From: Jaapia argillacea MUCL 33604
Taxonomy: Eukaryota > Basidiomycota > Agaricomycetes > Jaapiales > Jaapiaceae
DNA length: 34,953 nt
Assembly (NCBI GenBank): GCA_000697665.1
Contig: KL197709.1
Location: 3,399,022 to 3,433,974 of the forward strand
Direction: 5' to 3'
The notes under the pieces were generated by a model. It worked only from the letters and a program-made list of their open reading frames with translations, had not been told where the DNA came from and searched no databases. Shown one piece after another: positions 1 through 10,905 of the stretch. A program made the translations under genes and the position numbers. Numbering within the stretch: the stretch's first letter is position 1; each line of letters starts with the position of its first letter.

Positions 1-1150
1 GGGATGTCAGGTCCGAAATCATATGAAACTGTGAGTTCAACTCGATCCGAAGAGAGGGGATGTCATATACTTGATTCGATGGAGTTACGGTCGAAACGGT
101 ATAATGGCACGATTCCGCTAGTAGGCGGATTGGGTTCCCCACAGCGCCCAGGGGGATAAGGTCGGCTTCACCATCTAACACAGTTTGTCAATGTTGTAGA
201 TGGAAGTCAAATATCCAATAGTAGAAATACTCACTGATTGTAATCTTGCAAAAATCGAGGAACGGCTTGCAATTCTCAGAGAGAAATTTCGGATATAATA
301 TCGAAAACCTTTTGTCGGAGTCAGAGTCAGTCCTGATACATTGTACCGTTAGATCTCTATCGAAAGCAAGGTTGAATGACTTACACGTATGCTTCGACCT
401 GTCCACCGGGTGTTCGAAATCCGTACAGGATCACGACCTCAATACCCAACTTCTCCCAGCACCGATTCGCATAAGAAACCATCATCTTGTGGCCGCATTT
501 CTCGGCCACCCTGAAAATATCATATATGATACCATTCAAGGATTAAGTTGTGGAGCCCCACTCACTGAGATTTCACAACTGCAGGCGCTCTGAGGTGGTT
601 CCATTTCGCCGCCTGGAGACTGAATTTCTCCCTCTCCTTGTTGGATAAGTCCTTCATGATTGCACTGATGACTGTTTGATAACAGATAAATGAAGACTTC
701 TCGTTACCCTTTACTCCGCGACCAACAAGTTCTGCGATGCCGGCCTGAATCTCGTGTTGCTTCTTGAACTCTACAACGGATTTGAGGTTCCAGTCACGAA
801 ACCACATTCCCATGGCATCCTTGACAGTACCCGGACACTCGGAGAGAACAAAGTTGTGGACAGCCTAACATGAAGGAAACAATTTCGTCAGGAAACATAC
901 AGGTTCGGAGATATCAGAGCCCTACCGATATGACATCGTCCCTTTCGTCCTCTGTCAACTGGGTGACAGATTCAATTCCTGCAATAATGTCCTCTGCTGC
1001 ATCCCCCAGAACCGCCAACTTCTCATGGCCCTCCACAGATTTGTACTGCACTGTGTATTTGCTGGCAACCTTGATGTCATCAGCAGTAAGCACGTATGAG
1101 GAGACATGGACATTTTGTTGGCCCTCTTTCAACCGTCTTCTCCTTCCCAT
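1..1150 (-). CDS. Conserved-looking hypothetical protein, five exons, cut by left edge
   Basis: I do not recognise a named domain. The model reads leftward from ATG 1150-1148 through exons 1150-926, 864-566, 510-385, 332-235 and 174-1. All four introns (865-925, 511-565, 333-384, 175-234; 52-61 bp) start GT and end AG, and the phases agree across every junction, giving at least 307 codons without a stop and still open at the edge. The N-terminus is basic (MGRRRR), followed by a segment ending in an acidic LTEDERDD stretch. A lysine-rich, coiled-looking stretch around residues 110-170 ends in the type of sequence (AAKWNHLRAP) that I associate, from memory and loosely, with basidiomycete proteins found near transposons. 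An in-frame upstream ATG at 1222 would add 24 residues; 1150 was preferred because it starts the basic segment. It is divergent from the dioxygenase gene. Unlike its neighbours it shows no break. Confidence 0.72.
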
Positions 1151-1724
1151 AGTACTTCGGCGAGGGTAATGTTGTGTTGAGGAACTGGATAAATACCTGG
1201 GAAAGTGGTCATGTGACGACATGGCTCGCTTATGGACTTGACTGGGACAGGGAGACGTCGATGCACCCAGTGTCTACCATACAGGGTTGGACATCACCTG
1301 CAGATCTCCGTCTGTAAGCCTGGTGAGGGTAAGTTTTGGTGACTGGATTACCGGTGGGTTAGGGTCTTCTGTACATACCGATCTGGGACAAGAAATTAAT
1401 TCTGGTTACCTTTCTTCATGTCATGGCCTGAAGGGATGAAGCCCACACTGACTAGTGATATGCTTCACGTATCAGAGCAGTATAATTTGACTTGAGCTCT
1501 CAGGAGCAACAAAAGTGTTAGTCCTACAATGTCCGAATTGATTGTATCTTTTGGAGCATGTTGTGCCTCAAATGGTGGACATTGTCTTGCCAAGGATCTT
1601 AAATGTTCAATACACACTTCATTGGTCGAGTAGCATGTATTTTCACCACCCAATATTGTCGACTGCCAGACAGCTCCACTGTCCAAATTGCAAAGTAAAC
1701 ATCCAAGCAACATGTGTTTGGCAG
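1151..1724. other. Intergenic region between divergent genes
   Basis: This stretch separates the leftward gene starting at 1150 from the first resolved exon of the rightward dioxygenase pseudogene at 1725. It should hold the promoter of the leftward gene and possibly unresolved 5' exons of the dioxygenase. ORFs on either strand here have no family resemblance that I can see, and no promoter motif stands out. Confidence 0.4.
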
Positions 1725-3037
1725 TAGTCCATATTCGAGGAAATATTATCTGCTCATCTATTTGACCGCTTCCTACAAAAGCTTCGCTGTGAACCTCCAG
1801 GAACAGCACTACCTCTGCTCTCATCTGCATTGCTGGGTGAGTGTGAATGGATATCCGAGGTGGTCTTCCAGGCCTATACCCACCCAAGTGAGTTCGGTCT
1901 CAAGCTCGCTCTATTATTTTTATCATTTCCATCTCAGTTCAACTCCCGTGGAGTGCAGACGAGTATTTTCTCAATGTTGGGAAGATGACGACGGGGATGG
2001 ATGCTAAGAAGGAGACCGAATACGTGAAACGATTCCCACCACTATTTCAGGGAAACCTGCCCATAAGGATGGAGCCTTTCATAGTTGTGGATAACTCAGG
2101 GATGATCATCATGTGGCAGCTTCAGTCAATTCTCCGGGAAGATAGACAAGTAAGAGATCAACTGACATCTCCACAGTCAGATTTTAACCCAGTTTAGATG
2201 GCCCTTTTCTCCGCAATGAGGATCTTGAATATGCAACTGAAAGGTAGCTTGAAAAGCTCAACATCGGGCCACGGTTGCAACTGGAGAGCAGACACAGCTT
2301 ATTTCAAATCGGCGGAGGACTGTTGTCAGGTATCTCCAGGGGTTCTCAACTTCAGTCCAGCTTGGTTTCACCAAGCCCATGAGGTACATATAATGTATTC
2401 CCACCATAGCCGCTGAACTATATCTTGGACCCAGACAACAAGGGATCCCCTCCGCGTTTTGGTGACGATACAGGATCATGCCAGGGAATCCGGGGTAGAG
2501 AAGTGGCTGCGGGCGACACTCAAAACAACGGCAATTCTCAATTCAATCATTCATGTCATCCACCCCAGGATGTTCAGATATGGGACATTGGGGCACAATT
2601 GACTTTGTGAACTAGATGGTCACAGAGACCCCTCTCAGTCGTGGCTTTCCATTTATACCGGTATGGCAGTGATAGCTAATAGGGAGACGCCCATTCACCA
2701 AGACCATCACTGCTATTTTGGATGGTATGATTTGCTCGCCACCGTAGGCCCCTACAGTAATGCAGAGATGGAGATGGCTTCTCTCGGGTTCAAATCTAGT
2801 TACCCGCCATGAACCGTCTCGGCGCTGAGCGGCCATGTTGTTAGCCACGGCGTCTCAGCTTGTGCTGGAGAGAGGGTTTGCTACGCATATTTCATGCGGC
2901 ACAAGGTTCCACATAGGGTTGGGGTTTCAATGTCGATGGGCCTTCGGATGATGGCAGACCATTATCAGGACACTCGGGCCAAGACCATTTTGGCAGACGG
3001 CGACTCAGCCCGGAGGTTGTATACCCAGATCGTGTGA
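1725..3037 (+). pseudogene. TET/JBP-like 2OG-Fe(II) dioxygenase, decayed
   Basis: TET/JBP enzymes oxidise 5-methylcytosine or thymine in DNA using Fe(II) and 2-oxoglutarate. Exons 1725-1887, 1938-2149, 2198-2383 and 2435-3037 join through introns of 48-51 bp with consistent phase. Motifs in order: MEPFIVVDNSG with a following W (about 2069-2116), PGVLNFSPAWF (about 2339-2371), HVIHPRM (about 2549-2569), then the core ANRETPIHQD. HQD at 2696-2704 fits the HxD iron motif. The distal histidine is in SHGVS (2846-2848), and the 2OG-binding arginine is nine residues on, in GERVCYAY (2873-2875). The frame is broken by TGA at 2600-2602 and at 2810-2812, the latter between HxD and the distal histidine, so no full core can be made. 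Earlier 5' exons are unresolved. The family call rests on the order and wording of the motifs, as remembered from agaricomycete proteins of this class. Its stop lies 68 bp from the KDZ ATG. Confidence 0.8.
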
Positions 3038-3105
3038 AATAGAATCATATTTTTTGGCTTGCATGCTCCCGTCGCCTCAAGTGTTCAGATACTGTTTCAA
3101 CAGCA

Positions 3106-6100
3106 ATGGGGAAGCGTGGAATCAGCGTGAACCAGGTCATTCCTCTGAAAAGAGTGAGTGCCACCAGGGACGTGCGGGGCCACATCCAGGTGAGGAAAAT
3201 GAAGATCAGAGGTATCGCAAATTCCTCCGCATTCTCAAGCCCAACAAAGTCGATGTTGGGAACACCGTTGCATCAAAGGGATTCCAATGGCTATGGAGAA
3301 ATACAGTTCAATCCTATGCCCAGCCTGTTCCCCAAGACCTGAAAGGTATGGTTATCTTTTTCACACATATGGTTCTGCCCCTCTCACAGATGTACCTAAC
3401 CAGACACCGGCGGTGATGATGGAAGAGTGGAAGCTACACATTCCCACATTTCTTGATCGTCTACTATCAGGGGAAGGGCCTCCAGATCCTAGGGCCTGTG
3501 GAAGATGTGGTAGAGATGGCACTTGGAGGTGTGTGAGTTGCCTTGGCCGGCCGGTGTTTTGCATTGCATGTTGCAAGGATGTGCATATGATGAACCCCTT
3601 TCACCGAGTTGAACAGTGGACAGGAGAATTTTTTACTCCTGCATGGCTTTGGCAAGTTGGGGTCAGTCTGCGCCTGGGCCATAGAGGAGATCCCTGTCCC
3701 GCCAATCAGAATGTTGACACCCCACAGCCACCACCCCGGAATGGCGAACCCTTTCCTGATGAATTCAACCCTCCCCCTCCTAGTCCCATCCCACAAAGCT
3801 CTCCACAGGGATCTTCTCCCGAACCCATGGACACTCGGCCTGATGGTCGACGGCCCAATGTCCATCCCCCGAAAGAGAGACCGACCCTTAGAATTAGTTC
3901 AGCAAAGCTCGGGGAGACAAAGGGGCAGTCTCAGGACAGAAGAGCAACTGTTGAAGATGTTCAGGAGGAAGAGGATGAAGACTCTGTTGGGTTCAGGGTT
4001 GAAGATGATTGGGAGGATTATGGAAGCAACGAAGAGGATGAGGAAGATGAATGGAGAATGACCGACGAGCTAGAGAAGATACTCTTGAGCGCCGGGCCAC
4101 TCCTCCTGCCCTATCCAAAGAAGGGCAAGGCATGGAATATGAATGTCATTGATGTGACAGGTGTCCATCCTACGACCGTTCGCTTCTGCTCCTGTGCAGC
4201 TCGGAAGTCCGATTTCAAACAGCTGCTAGACATGGGTATATATCCCAGGAGTGTCAAATGGCCGAGGACGGCTTTCACCTTTGCCGTGTTGGACAGTTTT
4301 CACATTGCAAACCTGGAGTGCAAAACTAATGCCAGGGAATACTATCAAATTATTCGTAGAACCACCAGTCCTGTGTTTCCTCATCTCGTCCAGGTGAGTG
4401 AAACTGGAATAATTCAACTTGATTCTGTCTATTCAACTCACTGCAGGATCGATATCGGGAGTTTATGAGAGTGGTTCGGCAGTGGCGACATTTGAAGGTC
4501 ATGAAGTGGAACGGCTTTGGCCATGGGCCATACATAACTCCAGGAAGTGGTCAACTTGCACTCTGGTGTGCGGCATGTCCACAGCTGGGCATCAATCTGC
4601 CAGAGAATTGGAAGGAGGACAAAGAAAGGTCAGTGAATACTCGATTTGTTTGACAATTGATGGTAACTTTCAATGCACAGGAAGCCATACCTGTACACCC
4701 GAACATTGAATCTGGATGGAAACATGAAGGTGGAACAAATGGTGCAGAAATATGTTGATTCAGCCCGCACTGATGGTGGAGGGTTCATGGTTGTGGATGG
4801 ACCATATCAGGACTCCATTCAATGTTCAGTCAAAATCAAAGAGGTAAGCCTGCCTGCATGTCTTCGACCTGTAGCCTAATGTATTGGCTCTTCGCAGAAG
4901 GCAACATGTAACAATCTTTGGGCTGTCTCAATGGGCAATATGTCTTCGAAGGGCCTACAAGTCACTGGAATCGGAGCTGCTGCCTGTGCCTGACACAGGG
5001 CTTTCTGTCCCCATTCATGTGTAAATTTTCAGAAGGGAGAAAGGTCAGTCCTTATTTTGCTGCTGCCTTGAATCTGTATTCATATAGGCGAGCCAGACAG
5101 CAGAACATGGACTATGCATTTGTCCAAGCAGTGAAGCGAACAATGGGAGGTCGTGGGGGACTGCCCCGTGTCATGTCGTTGTATGACATCAACTGTCAAT
5201 TTGCTGTCAATCTGCTGAGAAGGATGGCCGCCAATCGAAAACATCTGTCATTGGCGCAAGGGATTGAAATCATACACAGCATCAGCCTTTTCCACATTCA
5301 CTGTCATCAGGACTCCTGCATGCCCAGGTACTCTCCAAACTATATTCCGGGAGCTGGTCAGGTGGATGGAGAGGTGATCGAGACCCTCTGGGCACCCCTC
5401 AACTGGATCGCTTCCAGTTGCCGAAACATGGGCAACAACCATCGGGCCGAGACCCTTGACATCCATATGAATGACAATAACTGGAAAAAGTTGATCAACA
5501 TCGGTGAGCCTTTCCATCTCTCTTTGATGCTCTTTCTCAAGCATTTGCAGTCCTGTCTCTGGTAAAGAAATATGTGAAGGCTCTGGATGGGGTCAAAATG
5601 AGCGTGGAGGCATTTGGAAGCATCTGCAAAGGTGTCTCCAGGCAGGATATTATATCATGGAGTCGAGCCGAGGCCAAAGCACAGGTGGGACGATTGAAAG
5701 ATATCACAAAGATGGATATTTACGGGCCGAGCGTCAAGGACGGTGAGCTGTCAGCCCCGTATCCACTATGTCATGAGCTGAACTCAAATTCCAGCTCCAA
5801 CAAAAGCTGAATTGCAGATCCAGCTAACACAAGATGAGGAGACGGGGAATGGGCCAATCCATGGATCGGCGAGTTGGATATCTAATGGAATGCGCATTCA
5901 GGAAGTCCAGTGAGTCGCGCATTGCTACAATATCCTCCTTTCCCAGATCTCATGTGATTCTTTAGACTAGAACTCGCCGCTGAGATCCATAAGTTGGGCT
6001 GTCGTCCTACTGCTGCAAAGAGAAACAACATTGAAGACCGCCGTCGCCATCTCCGAGATTGCATTAAATTGCACAACAAGAATTCATTAAAGTACCTCAG

Positions 6101-6953
6101 ACAAATTCCAGACATCCCTGATGAATCCCCAGAGTTCGACTACGGAATTCAATACGACAATCTGGACGATGACGGCAATCCAGTATACTATCAAGCTACA
6201 GACCCTGAAGATATCGATGGGTGCAAAGATCCCGCAGAAAAGCTTCTGGTGACGCTCCCATCTATGATTGGTCTGAAATTGTGCACGAATCGAGCCATTT
6301 TGAACCTAGCAAAGCAGGAACTCACCCTCCGAAAAGGACAAGCCAACGAAACATTGTTGCAGATCTGAGTCGCCCTGAGTAACAAGTCCTACATCTTCCG
6401 AAAATTCATACGAAATTATAAGAGTCAGTCCAAGAAAACCTGGAGCTGGGGGTTGGTATCACAACAGGAGGCACAAGTTCAAAAGCATGCCAGGGTCTAT
6501 GCCCAGTGTCGACAGGCATTAGTCCATCTCAGAGCACCCGATGCCCTGTTGGAGAAGTATAGGGTTCTGGAGAAAAGCGATTGTCGAGTCACAACTGGAA
6601 TCATCGATGATCATCAGAGACGGGGCACTCGCAACACTGTGCTTCCTTGGATATGGAGCATTGGGGATGATCAAGAGAAGGGGAAGTATCTCAAAGATTG
6701 TGAGTGGTTCTCCTTCCCTCCAATGCCAAAGTTCTTATTGCTTCCTACAGTCGTTCGGCTCCATTGGCTGTGAGCAAAAGCCATGTGTGACCGCTGGGAA
6801 GAAGAGCTAACGATTATCATGCATGAGATGAAGTGGGTGTGTAAATATTTCGCGCATTGAAGCCGTCAATGGTCTGCCTGAGTGATGGATTCGATCCAGT
6901 CGCCGACTCTGGGTCACAAATGTTATGCACTTTGCCAAACGTGCAAGTCGTGA
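3106..6953 (+). pseudogene. KDZ transposase with CxC2-like cysteine cluster, decayed
   Basis: KDZ (Kyakuja-Dileera-Zisupton) transposases are RNase H-fold DDE enzymes. ATG 3106 starts a basic N-terminus. Exon boundaries fit introns 3346-3403, 4394-4446, 4629-4680, 4844-4897, 5044-5087, 5504-5550, 5743-5794, 5910-5965 and 6700-6750. The cysteine cluster is at about 3490-3720 (CGRCGRDGTWRCVSC, CIACCKDVH, FHRVEQWTGEFF). An acidic linker follows. The transposase core has YDINCQ (Asp codon 5185-5187), HCHQDSCMPRYSPNYIPGAG and VDGEVIETLW (5362-5391), all characteristic of the family. The C-terminal region holds TLRKGQAN and AMCDRWEEE. In-frame stops, all TGA, fall at 3340, 4991, 6366, 6771, 6858 and 6879. 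Several sit where relatives have Arg, for example in HWL-AKAMCDRW. Splice sites survive well, so decay looks recent and mainly by point mutation. The exact C-terminus is uncertain. Confidence 0.9.
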
Positions 6954-6997
6954 GTGTTTTTATTCTTTCCCTCATCGTGATCCTCACCCATCGGTAG

Positions 6998-7330
6998 ACC
7001 TCTACCCACCTGGGGTATGATGCATTGTTCGTGGAGGCATTAACTGTGCTACCCCTCAAGCGACGTGCCACTGTCCTCGCCCTGAATAAGCTGTATGCTG
7101 AGATCATTGCTCAGTACGAGGCTTTGGACCATCGGCACCTACTTCCTAGAATGACGGATGGTACCATCATGAACGGCATGCGAAAGGTGATGCTTATCCA
7201 GAAGATTGCAATGGACAATCTCCATGAACGATTCAAGGAGTTGATTGTCGCAATTTCCACCCTGCTTGTGGACTTGAGGCAGCACAGAGAAATGAAGGCG
7301 ATCGTCACTCAGATTCTCGGCGGAACCTAA
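6998..7330 (+). pseudogene. C-terminal fragment, paralogue of the 7593-8748 protein
   Basis: The frame is open from a possible splice acceptor (AG at 6996-6997) to TAA 7328-7330, about 110 codons. No family name is recognised. Its last 60 residues align with the end of the protein at 7593-8748: both have a P-x-x-TDG motif (PRMTDG here, PKLTDG there), then M, basic residues, a D-x-L and an R-x-x-E, and a closing DL-x-x-xREM motif (DLRQHREM here, DLKKYREM there). The part matching the N-terminal two thirds of that protein is missing. The preceding 50 bp can be read as an intron joining it to the KDZ frame, but the phase does not fit. It may be the remains of a truncated tandem copy. Confidence 0.5.
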
Positions 7331-7592
7331 CCCAGTCTTCGGTAGTCAATATCTTGGTACGCTTTGAAAGGCTTTCATCTATATTCGATACTACTCTGTC
7401 GTTTCTTGTGTTAGTTAACCATACAGTCGTATGCATTGTGATCTCTGAGCTTTTCAGCCGTCAGCAATGCTTCAATGCGGCATTTGCTCGCCTGTCGATA
7501 CATTGTCCAATTTGGGCTCTGGTCTGTCGGAGTTGATTTGTCCTTGACGTACATTTTTGCATGCCTCGTTTTAGCCACCCTTTGCACTTCCA

Positions 7593-8748
7593 ATGGATTG
7601 CTCCTCTCATAACACTCATGTTGCTGCACTTACTGCCTGTACCCGACATCTGTCTTTACTATCTCCCCCAGAAACGGAAAGACTCAGCTGCAGTAATGCT
7701 CATGAGTATCTTGAATGGTACTATGCGTATTTGGGTCGAAGATTGCTTGAAGCCGGGCGGTTGTATCTGAGGTCATATCCAGGTGGCTGTAGTGACGTGA
7801 ACGTGTGGATGGAATGGGTGATGGGAATGAGGGCCGAATTGGTGTGTGCACCCTGTCTACATTTCATTGGTGAGCTCACCTGTTTATAGACCCTTGGCAA
7901 CATGATTTGGAGGGACCCATCAAAGTCCTCCCTGGCAAAGTTCTGCCCCGTAGCTTCCTTGTCGGTCACCTACTGCTTCTTTTTCGACCCAGACCATGCT
8001 GGCAACCCTGCCCTGATCGCCATGGACTGGAACCCAGTCATCGAGGCTTTAGCACCATGCCCTGAATTCGAGAGAAGCACGAGCAACCCCTTTATGAAGC
8101 TGCACCATTGGTATGTCAGCCCACATCTGAATCAGGGTGTCACCTTGTTTCTTGCTCAAGCCAGGCTCACTGTGCGTATAATTATCCTTTGTTTCAGCTT
8201 GTCTCACTTTTTTACCCAGTGGGATTCCATGAAATGGGTCTTGCTTGGGGGTGTGCCTGAAACCTTCCGTCCCAACGTAGCTGAACACCCCTCAACCATG
8301 TTTCCTTGGGAGGAAGGCCTCATGACTCAGCAATGGCGTAATCTTTACCCACAGCCACCTGTGAGTCTGCTCCTATGTCATTTCACTCTGTGATATCTCA
8401 CATTCTCTTCGATTGCAGCACTCCGCCCATATTGAGATGGATCGTATCCTCTCGGAGATCGAAGCCTTCCTTCCTCGCTCAGCCAACTTTGTTGCCTTCA
8501 AAGGTGTTCGCATCTCCTATGAACGCCCGTCCAAAGTGCTTAGCCGCGCCTGGTGGTTGGACAAGAACCTCTATCAGCCCAAACTCACTGATGGGGTCCA
8601 GATGCACAGACTTCAAAGGCTTCTGTTTCTGAAGAATGTTCAGCTGGACGTTCTGTTGGCAAGGTATCTGGAGGCCTGGGAGGTCTTGGTGCAGCTGTTT
8701 GAGGATCTCAAAAAGTATCGGGAGATGAGAGCCAGGCTCAGTTGTTAG
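7593..8748 (+). CDS. Hypothetical protein, 320 aa, four exons, apparently intact
   Basis: ATG 7593 is the first ATG after an in-frame TAG at 7572-7574. Exons 7593-7841, 7890-8110, 8198-8360 and 8419-8748 total 963 nt, exactly 321 codons including TAG 8746-8748. Introns 7842-7889, 8111-8197 and 8361-8418 are GT..AG. The second is 87 bp, in phase and free of stops, so it could also be retained, giving 349 aa. I recognise no domain. The protein is rich in Trp, Tyr and Phe (WYYAYLGRRLLEAGRLYL, CFFFDPDHAGNPALIAMDWN), has no clear signal peptide or membrane span, and ends in a charged, helical-looking segment with DLKKYREMRARL. It follows the KDZ relic on the same strand but, unlike it, has no stop or frameshift. 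The 262 bp between the fragment at 6998-7330 and this ATG should hold its promoter. Confidence 0.7.
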
Positions 8749-9560
8749 ATACCCACGAGATCATTGCCCAATGTAGTACATGTTTTTTGGCACAATCACA
8801 ATTCCTGTTCCTCACTTCCTATTGTCAGGCTGAAAACACAAATTTGCTCCTGGTAGGATATTTGATGCAATGATGGTTGCTATAGGGCGGGGTAGAGTTG
8901 GTCTCTGATTGCTGCAGAACAGTTTGACCCCCGACATCAGAGAGATAGGCTCATGAAGCCGATCGTTTCTGTAACACTCTGCTACTCTGCCGTTACCCAC
9001 AATAACTCTGTAGGTTTGAAATAAACGTCAATTTCAATCCGTTATATTCTTTGAGTAGGTCATCGCTGGTTGTGCAAGGCCGCTCCAACTCTGATGACAG
9101 CCTGTTGTTCTTAACAGTGCCGATGATCCTGTGTCTCGGCAATCGGACATTGTGGTAGCTATTCTATGTCAGCCCCTCGCATTTCACCTGTGAAATTATT
9201 AAATGTGGATGCTTGATGCAATTGACAGATAATGCTACATCGATCTTTGGTCCTCGCAATACACAGACGGTCTCCCTAGTTACTGTCCATGAAATTCTAC
9301 CCAATGTGGGTTACCAAGACTTGGTGCATGTGCATCGGGCCGACGATGTATCTGTGTGTGGGCAAAGATGGGAATTACTTGCCCACTAATGCGTCTTTCG
9401 ACATTTTGAGTGTGATCTCCTTCTATTTATGGCCTCCTTTGCTCCGCCAACAGAGGATCTACTGATCGATGGATGAAATATGCCAAGGAACACTGGAGTG
9501 ATAGAATATTGACTACAGCCTGATTACATTGTAATCTTACCCTATGAGCTACCATGAACT
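8749..9560. other. Gene-free stretch downstream of the 320-aa gene
   Basis: I see no supported gene here. An AATAAA-like string (gaaataaacg, near 9017) is the only hint of a 3' end signal for the upstream gene. The longest ORF (leftward, 8812-9000) has no family resemblance. Confidence 0.4.
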
Positions 9561-9574
9561 CTGGGCAGTAATAT

Positions 9575-10180
9575 GCGTGTTCCCACCCCGTTAATCAATA
9601 CCTGAATCACCTCCGAATCACAAATCACCACAAAACTTACATCATTATTATACACTTAACACTACATATCTACAACGCCTCCCCACTCTGATATAGACAC
9701 AGTGAGTCATCCCTGAATCCATTCCTCGACAGCTTATAATGACCCCAGCGACATGCCTCTGGCTCCAATATCAGACTGCTTCATCTCTGTATTATCCTGT
9801 TCAAATGTTCAGATGACCCCGATAGCATCCCTCCCCACCCCGATATGAGAAGGGATCATCTCCGAATCAAACCTTCAGATAACCCCAGTAATATGCCTTC
9901 CCCGCAGATATGCTGAGCCATCCCTGAATCACTTTGTCAAGAGCTTCAATTGACCATGGTAACATGCCCCCCCAACTGTGATATTGCAGTGTATCATGTC
10001 CAAAATCATGTTGTTACAACTTCAAAGTGACCCCGGCATCATGCTTCCCCTCTCCTTATCACTGGATATAATCCACGAACTCATCCCGGTAACATGTGCC
10101 CCCCCACCGTTGACCCACCTGATAACCTGCAAATCACCCTGGGCAAGCAATGAAGCAACCCTGTTAGTATGCCTCATTGC
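9575..10180 (+). repeat. Degenerate tandem array, about 70-bp period
   Basis: A phrase of the form GACCCC-x-GTAACATGCC recurs at about 9739, 9813, 9882, 9950, 10028, 10083 and 10157, spaced 55-78 bp apart. Between the phrases, CCCCACTCTGATAT-like and ATCACCTCCGAATCA-like words recur in the same order. The copies differ by many substitutions and small indels. No coding potential is supported. Confidence 0.6.
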
Positions 10181-10349
10181 CATTTCAATAACTGAATCAC
10201 CTCCGAAGCCGTGCATCTTTGCCATCAACAGCCCTTGACATACCCAATTAACTCCTGAAGATACTCCAAAATTATCTTACAGCAACTTCGATAACTACAA
10301 ACTGCTCCAATGATGCTCAAAGTATCCCAAAAACACTCCGAGACCATCG

Positions 10350-10710
10350 ACCATCCCAAAACAACCCAAATACCCCCCCATAGCATCAACACACTGCTCC
10401 GAAGACTTGGAAACCATCCCCAATCCACTCACGATACTCTCTCGAAACTATCCAAACACACCCCATAGCATGAAAAAACAGCTCCAAAGACTTAGAAACC
10501 ATCCCCAGTCCACCCCCAATACCCTCTCAAAACCATCCAAATATCCCCTGTAGCATCGAAAAACTTCTCCGAAGACTTGGAAAGCATCCCCAATACACCC
10601 CCGATACCCTCTCAAAATAACCCAAACACACACCATAGGATAAAAAAACAGCTCTGAAAACTTAGAAACCATCCCCAATCCACCCCCAAGACCGTCCAGA
10701 ACTACCTTCA
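10350..10710 (+). repeat. Tandem array, exact 85-bp period, about four copies
   Basis: The word TAGCAT or TAGGAT recurs at 10381, 10466, 10551 and 10636, precisely 85 bp apart each time. Each is followed by a CTGCTCCGAAGACTTGGAAA-like word and then CATCCCCAATCCACCC. The copies are C- and A-rich on the plus strand. The leftward ORF across this array (10448-10837) is periodic because of the repeat and is not taken as a gene. The array follows directly on the 70-bp array and may share ancestry with it. Confidence 0.8.
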
Positions 10711-10905
10711 GAAAACACCCCGAGATCATCCCAAAACTACCCAAACTCCCCTGAGGCTGTTCCCTAATCACCCTCTTCCAATCACATGCCCGGTACTCCT
10801 TGCCTCCAACTTTATGTGCTAGCCACCTTCTCAGCAACTTCTGTATCTATATATGTTGATGCAGGTCTTTGGAGATCTGCCCCTCTATGTCACTTCCCAT
10901 GCTGT

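Larger units (their letters stand above)
1725..6953 (+). mobile_element. KDZ transposon unit: TET/JBP-like dioxygenase plus KDZ transposase
   Basis: The dioxygenase relic and the KDZ transposase relic lie head-to-tail on the same strand with 68 bp between the dioxygenase stop and the transposase ATG. KDZ elements of basidiomycetes are known to travel with TET/JBP genes. Terminal inverted repeats and target duplications were not found by eye, so the outer limits are only those of the recognisable coding sequence. The flanking genes at 1-1150 and 7593-8748 could be inside or outside the element. Confidence 0.6.

Noticed and set aside
3467-3865. Leftward ORF of 132 codons
   Set aside because: It is the reverse strand of the KDZ cysteine-cluster exon.
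10448-10837. Leftward ORF of 129 codons over the 85-bp array
   Set aside because: Its peptide repeats with the DNA period (three units of 85 bp equal 85 codons) and is low in complexity; the array alone explains it.
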